Source: Candidatus Muproteobacteria bacterium RIFCSPHIGHO2_01_FULL_65_16
GTDB taxonomy: Bacteria > Pseudomonadota > Gammaproteobacteria > Acidiferrobacterales > Sulfurifustaceae
NCBI GenBank assembly: GCA_001785175.1
Contig: MFSY01000020.1
Coordinates: 1,919 to 10,601, forward strand
Reading direction: 5' to 3'
DNA: 8,683 bases
The translations under genes were made by a program, and so were the position numbers. Of the stretch, positions 1 through 8,683 are shown piece by piece. The stretch's first letter is position 1, and every line of letters begins with the position of its first letter. A model generated the notes under the pieces. That model was not told the DNA's origin. It saw nothing but the letters and a program-made list of their open reading frames with translations, and made no database searches.

Positions 1-410
1 GCGGGAAACGGCCAGCCGGGCCGCACCATCACCACGAGGTGCGCCAGCCCCGGCAGCCGCCGCCACTCGTGCCAGGTCTCGATGCCGGCGAAGGCGTCCG
101 TGCCCATGAGCAGGCACATGGGGACGTCGCCCAGCTCGGCGCGCAGCGATTCCAGGGTCGGCACGGTGTACGACGGCCCGCCGCGCCTGATCTCGCGGTC
201 GTCCACGCGCAGGCCGGGAACGCCGGCCACGGCGAGCTCGACCATCTTGAGGCGCTGCGCCGCGCCCGCGACCGGCGGCAGCCGATGCGGCGGATTGGCC
301 GCGGGGATGAGGCGGATCTCGGAAAGCCCGAGCGCGTGCAGCACCTCGAGCGCCGGGCGCAGGTGGCCGTAGTGGATCGGATCGAAAGTACCGCCGAGAA
401 TTCCAATCAT
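1..410 (-). CDS. nadD: Nicotinate-nucleotide adenylyltransferase, N-terminal part (cut by window edge)
   Basis: This is the first 136 codons of NadD, which adenylates nicotinic acid mononucleotide to deamido-NAD in NAD biosynthesis in the cytoplasm. The protein starts [17 protein letters not shown], which contains the nucleotidyltransferase signature GxFxPxHxGH at residues 7-16. It continues with family-typical IPAANPPHR (about residues 35-43), [11 protein letters not shown] and [17 protein letters not shown]. The frame runs open off the left edge; full NadD proteins are roughly 210-220 residues. The ATG at 410-408 fits the conserved N-terminus exactly. No Shine-Dalgarno lies just upstream: the preceding bases are heptad repeat followed by AATAA. 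The start codon overlaps the TGA of a possible repeat-encoded leader (ATGA at 410-407), so translation may depend on coupling. It is the last gene in the window's operon-like series, downstream of proA. Identity is near certain; the initiation mode is inferred. Confidence 0.94.
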   Translation of the reverse strand, partial: MIGILGGTFDPIHYGHLRPALEVLHALGLSEIRLIPAANPPHRLPPVAGAAQRLKMVELAVAGVPGLRVDDREIRRGGPSYTVPTLESLRAELGDVPMCLLMGTDAFAGIETWHEWRRLPGLAHLVVMVRPGWPFP

Positions 411-445
411 TTATTAAGTAGCAAGTTACAAGTTTCAAGTAGCAA
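407..445 (-). CDS. Possible 12-codon leader peptide overlapping the nadD start
   Basis: A TTG codon at 445-443 opens a 12-codon frame reading [12 protein letters not shown] and ending at TGA 409-407, which overlaps the nadD ATG by four bases (ATGA). A perfect AGGAGG (459-454) lies 8 bases upstream, and it is the only strong ribosome-binding site near nadD. The peptide is encoded almost entirely by heptad repeat units. The layout resembles translational coupling, in which ribosomes finishing the leader restart on nadD. This is inference: nothing shows the peptide is made, and TTG is a weak start codon. Confidence 0.35.
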   Translation of the reverse strand: MLLETCNLLLNK

Positions 446-498
446 GCAAAAAACCTCCTATCGTTACTTGTTACTTGCTACTTGCCACTTGCTACTCG
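416..498. repeat. Heptad inverted-repeat element E1 (proA/nadD junction)
   Basis: The left arm (416-447) has four and a half AAGTNNC units (AAGTAGC, AAGTTAC, AAGTTTC, AAGTAGC). The right arm (464-498) has five units of the inverse (TTACTTG, TTACTTG, CTACTTG, CCACTTG, CTACTCG). Pairing 417-446 with 467-496 gives 25 Watson-Crick pairs of 30, and the mismatches fall at the variable bases of the unit. The loop is 447-466 and contains AGGAGG on the minus strand. The element fills almost the whole gap between the proA stop and nadD start and is A/T-rich against GC-rich flanks. It is not a standard terminator, because no U-tract follows the stem in either direction. It resembles in style the short tandem heptamer repeats described in cyanobacteria, but the inverted arrangement is distinct. 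Confidence 0.9.
454..459 (-). promoter_or_regulatory. Shine-Dalgarno AGGAGG in the loop of element E1
   Basis: The minus strand reads AGGAGG followed by TTTTTTGC and then TTG. It sits inside the 20-base loop (447-466) of the proA/nadD hairpin, so it would be exposed if the stem forms. It is 43 bases from the nadD ATG, too far to serve it directly, but correctly spaced for the short leader frame. Confidence 0.5.
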
Positions 499-501
499 CC
501 T

Positions 502-1740
502 TTATTTTCTGACATGCCCATCGCCGAGCACGATGAACTTGACCGAGGTCAGCCCCTCGAGGCCGACGGGGCCGCGCGCGTGCAGCTTGTCGGTGGAGAT
601 GCCGATCTCGGCGCCGAGGCCGTACTCGAAGCCGTCGGCGAAGCGCGTCGAGGCGTTGACCATGACCGAGCTCGAATCCACCTCGCGCAGGAAGCGGCGC
701 GCGCGCGAAAGGTCCTCGGTGACGATGGCGTCCGTGTGCTGCGAGCCGTACTTGGCGATGTGCTCCATGGCCGCGTCCACGTCCTCGACCACGCGGACCG
801 CCAGGATCGGCGCGAGGTATTCCGCATACCAGTCGTCCTCCGTCGCCGCCTTGATGCCGGGCAGGATCCGGCGCGTCGCCTCGCAGCCGCGCAGCTCGAC
901 CCCCTGCTCGTGGTACATCTTGCCGAGCACGGGCAGGATTCGGTCGGCGACGGCGCGCGCCACGAGCAGCGTCTCCATGGTGTTGCAGGTGCCGTAGCGC
1001 TGGCACTTGGCGTTGAACGCGACGCGCACCGCCTTGTCGGCGTCGGCCTTGTCGTCAATGTAGACGTGGCACACGCCGTGCAGATGCTTGATCATCGGGA
1101 TCGTCGCCTCCTTGCTCAGGCGCTCGATCAGCCCCTTGCCGCCGCGCGGCACGATCACGTCCACGTACTCCTTCAGCGTGACCAGCTCGCCCACCGCGGC
1201 GCGGTCGGTGGTCTCGATCACCTGCACCGCGTCCGCGGGCAGCCCCGCCTGCCTGATGCCGGCCTGGATACAGGCGGCGATCGCATGATTGGAATTAATC
1301 GCCTCGCTGCCGCCGCGCAGGATCGTGGCGTTGCCGGATTTGAGGCACAGGCCGGCGGCGTCGGCGGTGACGTTCGGGCGCGACTCATAGATGATGCCGA
1401 TCACGCCGAGCGGCACGCGCATGCGTCCGACCTGGATGCCGGATGGGCGATAGTTCAAATCGGTGATTTCGCCCACCGGATCGGGAAGCGCGGCGATCTG
1501 CCTGAGACCATCGGCCATGGCCTTGATGCGCGCCGGATTCAATTCGAGCCGGTCGAGCAGCGCGGCGTCGAGCCCCTGCGCCTTTCCCGCGTCGAGGTCT
1601 TTCCTGTTGGCCGCCATCAGCGCGTCCAGCCCGCGCTCGATCTCGGCGGCCATGGCCAGGAGCGCCGCGTCCTTGGCCGCGGTCTCGGCGCGCGCGAGCA
1701 CGCGCGCCGCCACGCGCGCGCGCCGGCCGACATCGGTCAT
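502..1740 (-). CDS. proA: Gamma-glutamyl phosphate reductase (glutamate-5-semialdehyde dehydrogenase)
   Basis: ProA reduces gamma-glutamyl phosphate with NADPH to glutamate-5-semialdehyde, the second step of proline synthesis from glutamate, in the cytoplasm. The 412-residue protein is close to the usual 417. It shows the Rossmann-side signature [17 protein letters not shown] (about 109-125), [14 protein letters not shown] (134-147), VPRGGKGL, and the catalytic-cysteine region [17 protein letters not shown], where C252 is the expected nucleophile. The C-terminal oligomerisation region includes [27 protein letters not shown] chose ATG 1740 because AGGG lies 5 bases upstream and MTDVGRRAR matches family N-termini. 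A GTG at 1758 in the same frame would add six residues but has no ribosome-binding site. Its partner proB is not in the window. It sits between holA and nadD, separated from both by heptad elements. Nothing looks damaged. Confidence 0.97.
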   Translation of the reverse strand: MTDVGRRARVAARVLARAETAAKDAALLAMAAEIERGLDALMAANRKDLDAGKAQGLDAALLDRLELNPARIKAMADGLRQIAALPDPVGEITDLNYRPSGIQVGRMRVPLGVIGIIYESRPNVTADAAGLCLKSGNATILRGGSEAINSNHAIAACIQAGIRQAGLPADAVQVIETTDRAAVGELVTLKEYVDVIVPRGGKGLIERLSKEATIPMIKHLHGVCHVYIDDKADADKAVRVAFNAKCQRYGTCNTMETLLVARAVADRILPVLGKMYHEQGVELRGCEATRRILPGIKAATEDDWYAEYLAPILAVRVVEDVDAAMEHIAKYGSQHTDAIVTEDLSRARRFLREVDSSSVMVNASTRFADGFEYGLGAEIGISTDKLHARGPVGLEGLTSVKFIVLGDGHVRK

Positions 1741-1744
1741 GTAT

Positions 1745-1749
1745 TCCCT
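1745..1749 (-). promoter_or_regulatory. Ribosome-binding site that decides the proA start
   Basis: The minus strand reads AGGGA, then ATAC, then ATG at 1740. This supports ATG 1740 over the GTG at 1758, and shows that proA, unlike nadD and lptE, has a ribosome-binding site outside its heptad element. Confidence 0.6.
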
Positions 1750-1779
1750 AATATCCACCGCGGAGGTTTTCGTCGCTTC

Positions 1780-1888
1780 AGTTACGTCAGTTACAAGTAA
1801 CCACAGTTACAAGCAGCAAGTTACAAGTTACAAGCAAAAAACGAAAACACAACGTACTTGCTGCTTGTTACTTGCTACTTGTAACTCG
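1780..1888. repeat. Heptad inverted-repeat element E2 (holA/proA junction)
   Basis: The left arm (1780-1835) has about eight units, more degenerate at its outer end (CAGTTACGTCAGTTACAAG region). The right arm (1854-1888) has five units, GTACTTG through TAACTCG. Pairing 1805-1834 with 1857-1886 gives 25 Watson-Crick pairs of 30, with a 22-base loop (1835-1856). On the minus strand the loop is U-rich and lacks a Shine-Dalgarno; proA uses its own site outside the element. Loop and outer left edge closely match element E3: AAAACACAAYGTACTTG in the loop and TTACGTCAGTTWCAAGT at the edge. The two are therefore copies of one ancestor. Confidence 0.88.
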
Positions 1889-1891
1889 ATT

Positions 1892-2920
1892 TTATTGTTT
1901 TCCACAACTCGAAACTTTTACGCCGCCGAGCGCAAGCGCGAGGCACTGCAATTCCCGCCACGCATCGCCCGGCAGGCGCCCCTTGATGACGCGGTCCGTC
2001 CGCGCCGCGCGGCTCAAGAGCGCGTGCCAATATCCGGGGCGGCCGCGCGCGAGCGCGTTGCCGACCAGCGGCCGGCGCCTGGCCCAGACCCGCTGCGCCT
2101 CCAGCACCTGCGCCGCGGCCCGGCCCGCCGCGACCTGGAACGACATCTGCGCCAGCGACCGCGCCTCGCGCGCGAGCGCCCACAAGACCAGCACCGGGTC
2201 CACGCCTTCCGCGCGCAGGCTGTTCAGGATCCGCAGGATGGCCGCGGCCCCGCCGCGCAGACAGGCGTCCGCCAGGGTGAACACGCTGAAACGCGCATTG
2301 TCGCCAAGATTGCCTTCGATGTCATCCAGGCTCACCTCGCCCCGGCCGAGCAGCAGCGCGAGCTTTTCGATCTCCTGCGCCGCCGCGAGCAGGTTGCCCT
2401 CCATGTGGTGCGCCAGCAACTCCGCCACGCCCGGTCCGGGCTTGAGGCCGTGCCGCGACATGCGCTGCGTGATCCAGGCCGGCAGTTGCTCCGCCTCGAC
2501 CGGATAGACCGTGACCGCGACGCCCGCGCCTTCCAGCGCCTGAACCCATTTGGCGGCGCGCGCCTGCTTGTCGAGCTTGCCGGCGACGACCAGCAGGACG
2601 ATGTCCGGCGGCGGCGCCGCGGCCATCTGGGTCAGAAACTTCGCGCCCGCCTCGCCGGGCTTGCCCGTGGGCAGGCGCAGCTCGATCAAGCGGCGCTCGG
2701 CGAACAGCGAGAGCGATCGGGTCGAGGCGTACAATCCGTTCCAGTCGAAGCCGGGCTCCACCGTCAGCACCTGGCGCTCGGCGCAGCCCTGCGCCTGCGC
2801 CGCCCGACGGATGGCGGCGCAGCACTCCTCCAGCAGCAGCGGCTCGTCGCCGGACAGAAGATAGATCGGCGCCAGGGCGCGTTTGAGCTGGGCCTCGAGC
2901 TGGTTGGCGTAGAGTTGCAT
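1892..2920 (-). CDS. holA: DNA polymerase III delta subunit
   Basis: HolA is the delta subunit of the clamp-loader complex; it binds and opens the beta sliding clamp during replication. The 342-residue product is the expected size (E. coli delta is 343). Recognisable parts are the N-terminal MQLYANQLEAQLKRALAPIYLLSGDEPLLLEE, where LSGDEPLL is the family hallmark, then LFAERRLIELRLPTGKPG and PDIVLLVVAGKLDKQ of the degenerate AAA+ fold. The C-terminal helical collar includes NARFSVFTLADACLRGG and DPVLVLWALAREARSL. The start is ATG 2920, matching the family N-terminus. A TTG at 2941 would add seven residues (MLLETDV) encoded by repeat units; a TGA lies just upstream of it in frame. Neither start has a clear Shine-Dalgarno, because element E3 runs right up to the ATG. 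It lies downstream of lptE, an order common in beta- and gammaproteobacteria. Confidence 0.94.
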   Translation of the reverse strand: MQLYANQLEAQLKRALAPIYLLSGDEPLLLEECCAAIRRAAQAQGCAERQVLTVEPGFDWNGLYASTRSLSLFAERRLIELRLPTGKPGEAGAKFLTQMAAAPPPDIVLLVVAGKLDKQARAAKWVQALEGAGVAVTVYPVEAEQLPAWITQRMSRHGLKPGPGVAELLAHHMEGNLLAAAQEIEKLALLLGRGEVSLDDIEGNLGDNARFSVFTLADACLRGGAAAILRILNSLRAEGVDPVLVLWALAREARSLAQMSFQVAAGRAAAQVLEAQRVWARRRPLVGNALARGRPGYWHALLSRAARTDRVIKGRLPGDAWRELQCLALALGGVKVSSCGKQ

Positions 2921-3064
2921 TACGTCAGTTTCAAGTAACAAGTTTCAAGTTATAAAGTCAGCTACAAGTAACAAGTTTCAAGTTGCAAGTAAACAACAAA
3001 AACACAATGTACTTGCCACTTGCTACTTGCCACTTGTAACTTGCTACTTGCTACTTGCTACTTT
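2921..3064. repeat. Heptad inverted-repeat element E3 (lptE/holA junction)
   Basis: This is the longest of the four elements. The left arm (2921-2990) has about ten units, with one disrupted stretch near 2950-2962. The right arm (3009-3064) has eight consecutive units, from GTACTTG to CTACTTT. Pairing 2960-2989 with 3012-3041 gives 24 Watson-Crick pairs of 30, with a 22-base loop (2990-3011) nearly identical to that of E2. The right arm runs into lptE: the last codons of lptE and its TAG stop (3046-3044) are made of repeat units. At the other end the element stops at the holA ATG, leaving no room for a separate ribosome-binding site. Confidence 0.9.
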
Positions 3065-3535
3065 ACTCAGCCTTCGAACAATCTGCCGCACCACGTCGCG
3101 CCGCAGCTCGCGCCGCAGGTCCTCCTCCTCTTTTTCCTTGGCGATCACGTTCAACCGGTCGAAGGTATAGTCGCGCTGCATTCTTATGGTCTGCGCCGGC
3201 ACCAGCTCCTTGCCGGCGGCGTCGGTCAGCCGGAAGCTGACCTCATATCTGACCAGGTACTCCGCCACCCGGCCGGCGGCGTCCACGGACAGCACCTGGG
3301 TGTTGAACCCTTCGCCGGACAGCCGCAGAACGGGAGCGTCGGCAGCGTCCGAGACGGTCGCGCCGGCCTCCCGCAGGGCGTCGCGCATGGCGTCCAGCAG
3401 CGGGTCGTGGACCGCCGCGCCGCCTTCCACCGCCACGCGCAGCACCGCCAGTACCTCCGGCAGTTGCGCCAGGCCGGTGCCGCGCAAATGGAAGCCGCAT
3501 GAAACCAGTAGCAAGTAGCAAGTAGCAAGTAGCAA
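3044..3535 (-). CDS. lptE: LPS-assembly lipoprotein LptE
   Basis: LptE is the outer-membrane lipoprotein that plugs LptD and helps place lipopolysaccharide in the outer leaflet. The hallmark CGFHLRG follows the lipobox LVSC, so cleavage and lipidation at that cysteine are expected. Further family features are YEVSFRLTDAAGKEL, IRMQRDYTFDRLNVIAKEKEEEDLRRELRRDVVRQIVRRL. Two starts are possible. TTG 3535 has GGGAGGG 8-9 bases upstream and gives 163 residues, with a 13-residue MLLATCYLLLVSC segment lacking a positive charge. GTG 3589 has no ribosome-binding site but gives 181 residues, with K5 and R15 before the hydrophobic core, a more orthodox signal peptide. I give the first because of its ribosome-binding site; the choice is open. 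Signal-peptide core and the last residues (VASSK plus stop) are heptad-encoded. It lies between leuS and holA. Confidence 0.92.
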   Translation of the reverse strand: MLLATCYLLLVSCGFHLRGTGLAQLPEVLAVLRVAVEGGAAVHDPLLDAMRDALREAGATVSDAADAPVLRLSGEGFNTQVLSVDAAGRVAEYLVRYEVSFRLTDAAGKELVPAQTIRMQRDYTFDRLNVIAKEKEEEDLRRELRRDVVRQIVRRLSKVASSK

Positions 3536-3592
3536 GAGAGAAGCCCTCCCGCTGTTGTTACTTGCTGCTTGTAACTTGCTACTTGCCACTTT
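3507..3592. repeat. Heptad inverted-repeat element E4 (leuS/lptE junction)
   Basis: The left arm (3507-3536) is the cleanest tandem in the window: four exact AGTAGCA units plus AG. The right arm (3557-3592) has five inverse units (TTACTTG, CTGCTTG, TAACTTG, CTACTTG, CCACTTT). Pairing 3507-3536 with 3561-3590 gives 26 Watson-Crick pairs of 30, with a 24-base loop. The left arm is coding: read on the minus strand it supplies the hydrophobic core of the LptE signal peptide. The right arm begins directly after the leuS TAA stop (3596-3594). Exact tandem units make this copy the most prone to gain or loss of a unit by slippage. Confidence 0.92.
3544..3550 (-). promoter_or_regulatory. Shine-Dalgarno GGGAGGG in the loop of element E4 (lptE)
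   Basis: The minus strand reads GGGAGGG, then eight bases, then TTG at 3535. It lies in the hairpin loop (3537-3560), while the TTG is at the top of the stem. The same arrangement occurs in element E1. If the GTG at 3589 is the real start, these bases instead encode Gly-Arg within the signal-peptide n-region. Confidence 0.5.
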
Positions 3593-3593
3593 T

Positions 3594-6452
<2,859 letters not shown>

Positions 6453-8534
6453 CTAGGACTTTCCCTCGCGCAGGAGTTTTTCGAATTCCTCGGCCGGGAC
6501 GGGCTTGCTGAAATAGAACCCCTGGATCGCGTCGCACTGGCGCGTGCGCAGGTAGGCCATCTGCTCCTCGGTTTCCACGCCCTCGGCGATGACCTTGATG
6601 CCGAGGCGGTGCGCCATGGCGATGATGGCGCTGACGATGGCCGCGTCGTCCGGATCGGTGATGACGTCGCGCACGAACGTGCGGTCAATCTTGAGGCTGT
6701 CAATCGGGAACCGCTTGAGGTAACTCAGGCCGGAATAGCCGGTGCCGAAATCGTCTATGGACAGCTCGATCCCCATCTCGCTCAACTCGTTCAGCGTCAC
6801 GGTGGTGGCCTCGGCGTTCTGCATCAGGACGGTTTCGGTGATCTCCAGCGTCAGGTGATTCGGCTTGAGGCCGCTCGTGCTCAGCGCCTTGGCGATTTGC
6901 TGCACCAGGTTCTTTTGCCGGAACTGGCGCGCGGAGAGATTGACCGCCATGCGCAACGAGGTTCCGTTCAGGCGCCAGGACTTGTACTGGCGGCAGGCGG
7001 CGCCCAAGACCCATTCGCCGATCGGGTCTATCAGGCCGGTCTCCTCGGCCAGGGGGATGAAATGCGCCGGCTGAATGAGGCCCGCCTCCGGGTCCTGCCA
7101 GCGTATCAGCGCCTCGAGGCCGATGATGTTGCCGGATTGGAGATTCACCTGCGGCTGGTAGTGCAGCAGGAACTCGTCGCGCTCGAGCGCGCGCCGGATC
7201 GCGCCCTCCAGGCTCAGGCGCTTGTGCGCGCTGGCGGTCATTTCCGCGGTGTAGAACTGGAAGGCGTTGCGCCCCTGCTCCTTGGCGCGGTACATGGCGA
7301 CCTCGGCGTTCTTGAGCAGGTTCTCGAGCTTGCGCTCGTCCAGCGGGTACAGCGTCATGCCGGCGCAGGCGGTCACGAACAGCTCGTTGCCGGCAACGAG
7401 AAACGGGTTGGTGAAGCAGTCGAGGATCTTTCCCGCCACCTGCGCCGCGTCGTCCACGCGCGCCATGTCGGCGAGCACGAAGGTGAACTCGTCCCCGCCG
7501 AGGCGGGCGATGGTGTCGCCGTCGCGCACGCAGGTCCTGAAACGCCCGGCGACTTCCTTGATCAGCTGATCCCCGACCTCGTGCCCGAGCGTGTCGTTGA
7601 TGTTCTTGAAATTGTCCAGATCGAGGAGCACGACGCCGACGATCCGCGCGCGCCGGTCGGCGCCGAACATCGCCTGCCGCAGGCGGTCGCCGAACAGGTT
7701 GCGGTTGGCCAGCCCGGTCAGCTCGTCGTAATTCGCCAGATAATTCAGGCGCTCCTCGGCCTTCCTGCGCTCGGTGATGTCGCGCCCCACCCCGAGCAGC
7801 GCGATGATCTCGCCCTTCTGATTGCGCAGGGGGGTGGCGTGGGTCTCGAGCCAGCGGCGCCCGCCTTTCAGGCCGACGATCTCGAAGGTAAGCATGCCCG
7901 ATTCGCCCTGGAAGACCGCCTTGTTGAGCGCCTCGAACGGCCCGCTGTGCTCCGTGGTCAGGAGATCGGGGAAATGTTTTCCGACCACCTGCCCGGGGAA
8001 ATCGGCCTCGAACATGGCGAGCCCGGCGCGGTTGATCCGGAGCAGCTCGCCGTCGGCGGCGAGCAGCAACAGGCACTCCGGCTCGGTCTCGATGATGGTG
8101 CGCAGGAAATTCTCGCTCTCGCGCAACGCCTCCTGCGCCTGGCGGCGCTCGCGCCGGATCGCGGCCTCCTTGATCTCGCGCTCGACCGCCGGCGGCAGGC
8201 GCGCCAGCTTGTCCTTCATGACATAGTCGTGGGCGCCGGCCTTCATCGCCGCAACCGCGGCGTCCTCGCCGATGTTGCCGGAGACGATGATGAACGGCAG
8301 ATCCAGCCCCTTTTCCTGCATGACCGCGAGCGCGCCGAGGGAGCTGAACCGGGGCATGCTGTGGTCGGACAATATGACGTCCCAGCTCCCGGCCTCGAGC
8401 GCGCGCCGCATGTCTTCCGCCGTCTCGACGCGCTCGAACACGACCGCGCGCGCGCCGCGCAGCGCGCGCACGACCAGTTCCGCGTCGTCCGCGGAATCCT
8501 CGACTATCAGCACGCGCAGAGGCCTGTTGTTCAT
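6453..8534 (-). CDS. Response regulator with PAS, GGDEF and EAL domains (c-di-GMP turnover)
   Basis: The 693-residue protein has no signal peptide or membrane segment and should be cytoplasmic. Domains in order are: REC (about 5-122), with acidic E12/D13, phospho-acceptor D57 in ILSDHSMP, S85 and K107; a charged helical linker (118-142); PAS (about 143-255), ending in the typical [18 protein letters not shown] (about 265-430), with intact GGDEF at 346-350 and an inhibitory-site RDGD at 337-340, five residues upstream; and EAL (about 440-690). The phosphodiesterase residues look complete: EAL 474-476, N532, E564, D594/D595, K615, E651 and Q671. Both activities are therefore possible, and which one dominates cannot be told from sequence. 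The start ATG 8534 fits REC N-termini ([17 protein letters not shown]); the nearest GGGAGG is 32 bases upstream, across a small hairpin. It follows another response regulator by 26 bases, so the two are probably co-transcribed. The cognate histidine kinase is not visible. Confidence 0.95.
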   Translation of the reverse strand: MNNRPLRVLIVEDSADDAELVVRALRGARAVVFERVETAEDMRRALEAGSWDVILSDHSMPRFSSLGALAVMQEKGLDLPFIIVSGNIGEDAAVAAMKAGAHDYVMKDKLARLPPAVEREIKEAAIRRERRQAQEALRESENFLRTIIETEPECLLLLAADGELLRINRAGLAMFEADFPGQVVGKHFPDLLTTEHSGPFEALNKAVFQGESGMLTFEIVGLKGGRRWLETHATPLRNQKGEIIALLGVGRDITERRKAEERLNYLANYDELTGLANRNLFGDRLRQAMFGADRRARIVGVVLLDLDNFKNINDTLGHEVGDQLIKEVAGRFRTCVRDGDTIARLGGDEFTFVLADMARVDDAAQVAGKILDCFTNPFLVAGNELFVTACAGMTLYPLDERKLENLLKNAEVAMYRAKEQGRNAFQFYTAEMTASAHKRLSLEGAIRRALERDEFLLHYQPQVNLQSGNIIGLEALIRWQDPEAGLIQPAHFIPLAEETGLIDPIGEWVLGAACRQYKSWRLNGTSLRMAVNLSARQFRQKNLVQQIAKALSTSGLKPNHLTLEITETVLMQNAEATTVTLNELSEMGIELSIDDFGTGYSGLSYLKRFPIDSLKIDRTFVRDVITDPDDAAIVSAIIAMAHRLGIKVIAEGVETEEQMAYLRTRQCDAIQGFYFSKPVPAEEFEKLLREGKS

Positions 8535-8538
8535 GGGT

Positions 8539-8560
8539 CGTGGCCGGCCGGAAGGCCGGT
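8539..8560. other. Small GC hairpin between the two response-regulator genes
   Basis: The minus strand contains CCGGCC, TTCC, GGCCGG (8559-8544): a 6-bp stem with a 4-base loop, within a 26-base gap. No U-run follows, so a terminator is unlikely. It lies between GGGAGG (8572-8567, inside the end of the upstream gene) and the ATG at 8534. Folding would shorten the distance between these two, though still to more than usual spacing. Confidence 0.4.
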
Positions 8561-8683
8561 CTATTTCCTCCCGCCCTTGTTGTTTTTATTGTTTCTCTTG
8601 GCCGCCGGCGGCGGCTCGTTCAGTACCAGCCAGTACATCCCGAGCTGGTGGGCGGCGTGCACGAACTGGTCGAAATCCACCGG
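8561..8683 (-). CDS. Response regulator receiver, C-terminal end only (cut by window edge)
   Basis: Forty codons and a TAG stop remain, and the frame is open to the right edge. The segment [18 protein letters not shown] followed by LVLNEPPP is characteristic of the last helix and tail of stand-alone CheY-like regulators of the Rcp1 kind, usually paired with phytochrome-like or other sensor kinases. After NEPPP comes a basic, asparagine- and lysine-rich tail ([12 protein letters not shown]). The phospho-acceptor region is outside the window, so phosphorylation competence cannot be judged. It lies 26 bases upstream of the REC-PAS-GGDEF-EAL gene on the same strand, which suggests one signalling operon. 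Confidence 0.75.
   Translation of the reverse strand, partial: PVDFDQFVHAAHQLGMYWLVLNEPPPAAKRNNKNNKGGRK

Noticed and set aside
416..498. Element E1 as a rho-independent terminator.
   Set aside because: The stem is long and A/T-rich with mismatches, and no U-run follows it in either direction; the T-run lies in the loop.
475..1800. Plus-strand reading frame of 441 codons opposite proA, also starting with a heptad-encoded MLLATC.
   Set aside because: It is a shadow of proA kept open by GC-rich codon bias; both ends lie in repeat elements. The hairpin symmetry makes such false genes likely wherever the element flanks a gene.
1892..2941. holA beginning at TTG 2941.
   Set aside because: The extra seven residues are repeat-encoded and absent from normal HolA N-termini; ATG 2920 gives the expected 342 residues. 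Kept only as a possible alternative.
416..3592. CRISPR array.
   Set aside because: Units are 7 bases without unique spacers, and the elements are separated by housekeeping genes; no cas genes are present.

Overview
This window is from a GC-rich proteobacterium, most likely gammaproteobacterial. The supporting evidence is the housekeeping series leuS, lptE, holA, proA, nadD, which includes an outer-membrane LPS-assembly lipoprotein and so implies a Gram-negative cell. No marker resolves the genus. Every convincing gene lies on the minus strand, so the window is read from right to left.

From right to left: 8561-8683 is the C-terminal end of a CheY-like response regulator. 6453-8534 is a complete REC-PAS-GGDEF-EAL protein that should both respond to phosphorylation and make or break c-di-GMP. 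3594-6335 is leuS (leucyl-tRNA synthetase), which carries an in-frame insertion made of a palindromic repeat. 3044-3535 (or to 3589) is lptE, 1892-2920 is holA, 502-1740 is proA, and 1-410 is the start of nadD, cut by the window edge. No gene-free stretch exceeds 300 bases; the longest gap is about 150.

The most unusual feature lies between the housekeeping genes. Each of the four consecutive junctions (leuS/lptE, lptE/holA, holA/proA, proA/nadD) holds an A/T-rich element built from tandem 7-base units, AAGTNNC, followed by a 20-24 base loop and the same units inverted (GNNACTT). Paired by hand, all four give a hairpin with a stem about 30 bases long, 24-26 of 30 positions being Watson-Crick pairs. 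On the transcribed strand the first arm carries stop codons in several frames. The second arm is open, carries TTG every 7 bases and encodes a hydrophobic peptide (LLATCYL and permutations).

Two loops hold a good Shine-Dalgarno sequence 8-9 bases before a TTG at the top of the stem. In one case this appears to start lptE itself, whose signal peptide and lipobox are then encoded by the repeat. In the other it starts a 12-codon leader that ends in an ATGA overlap with nadD. The elements therefore look like intercistronic structures that have become part of gene starts and ends. They are absent from the two junctions upstream of leuS.
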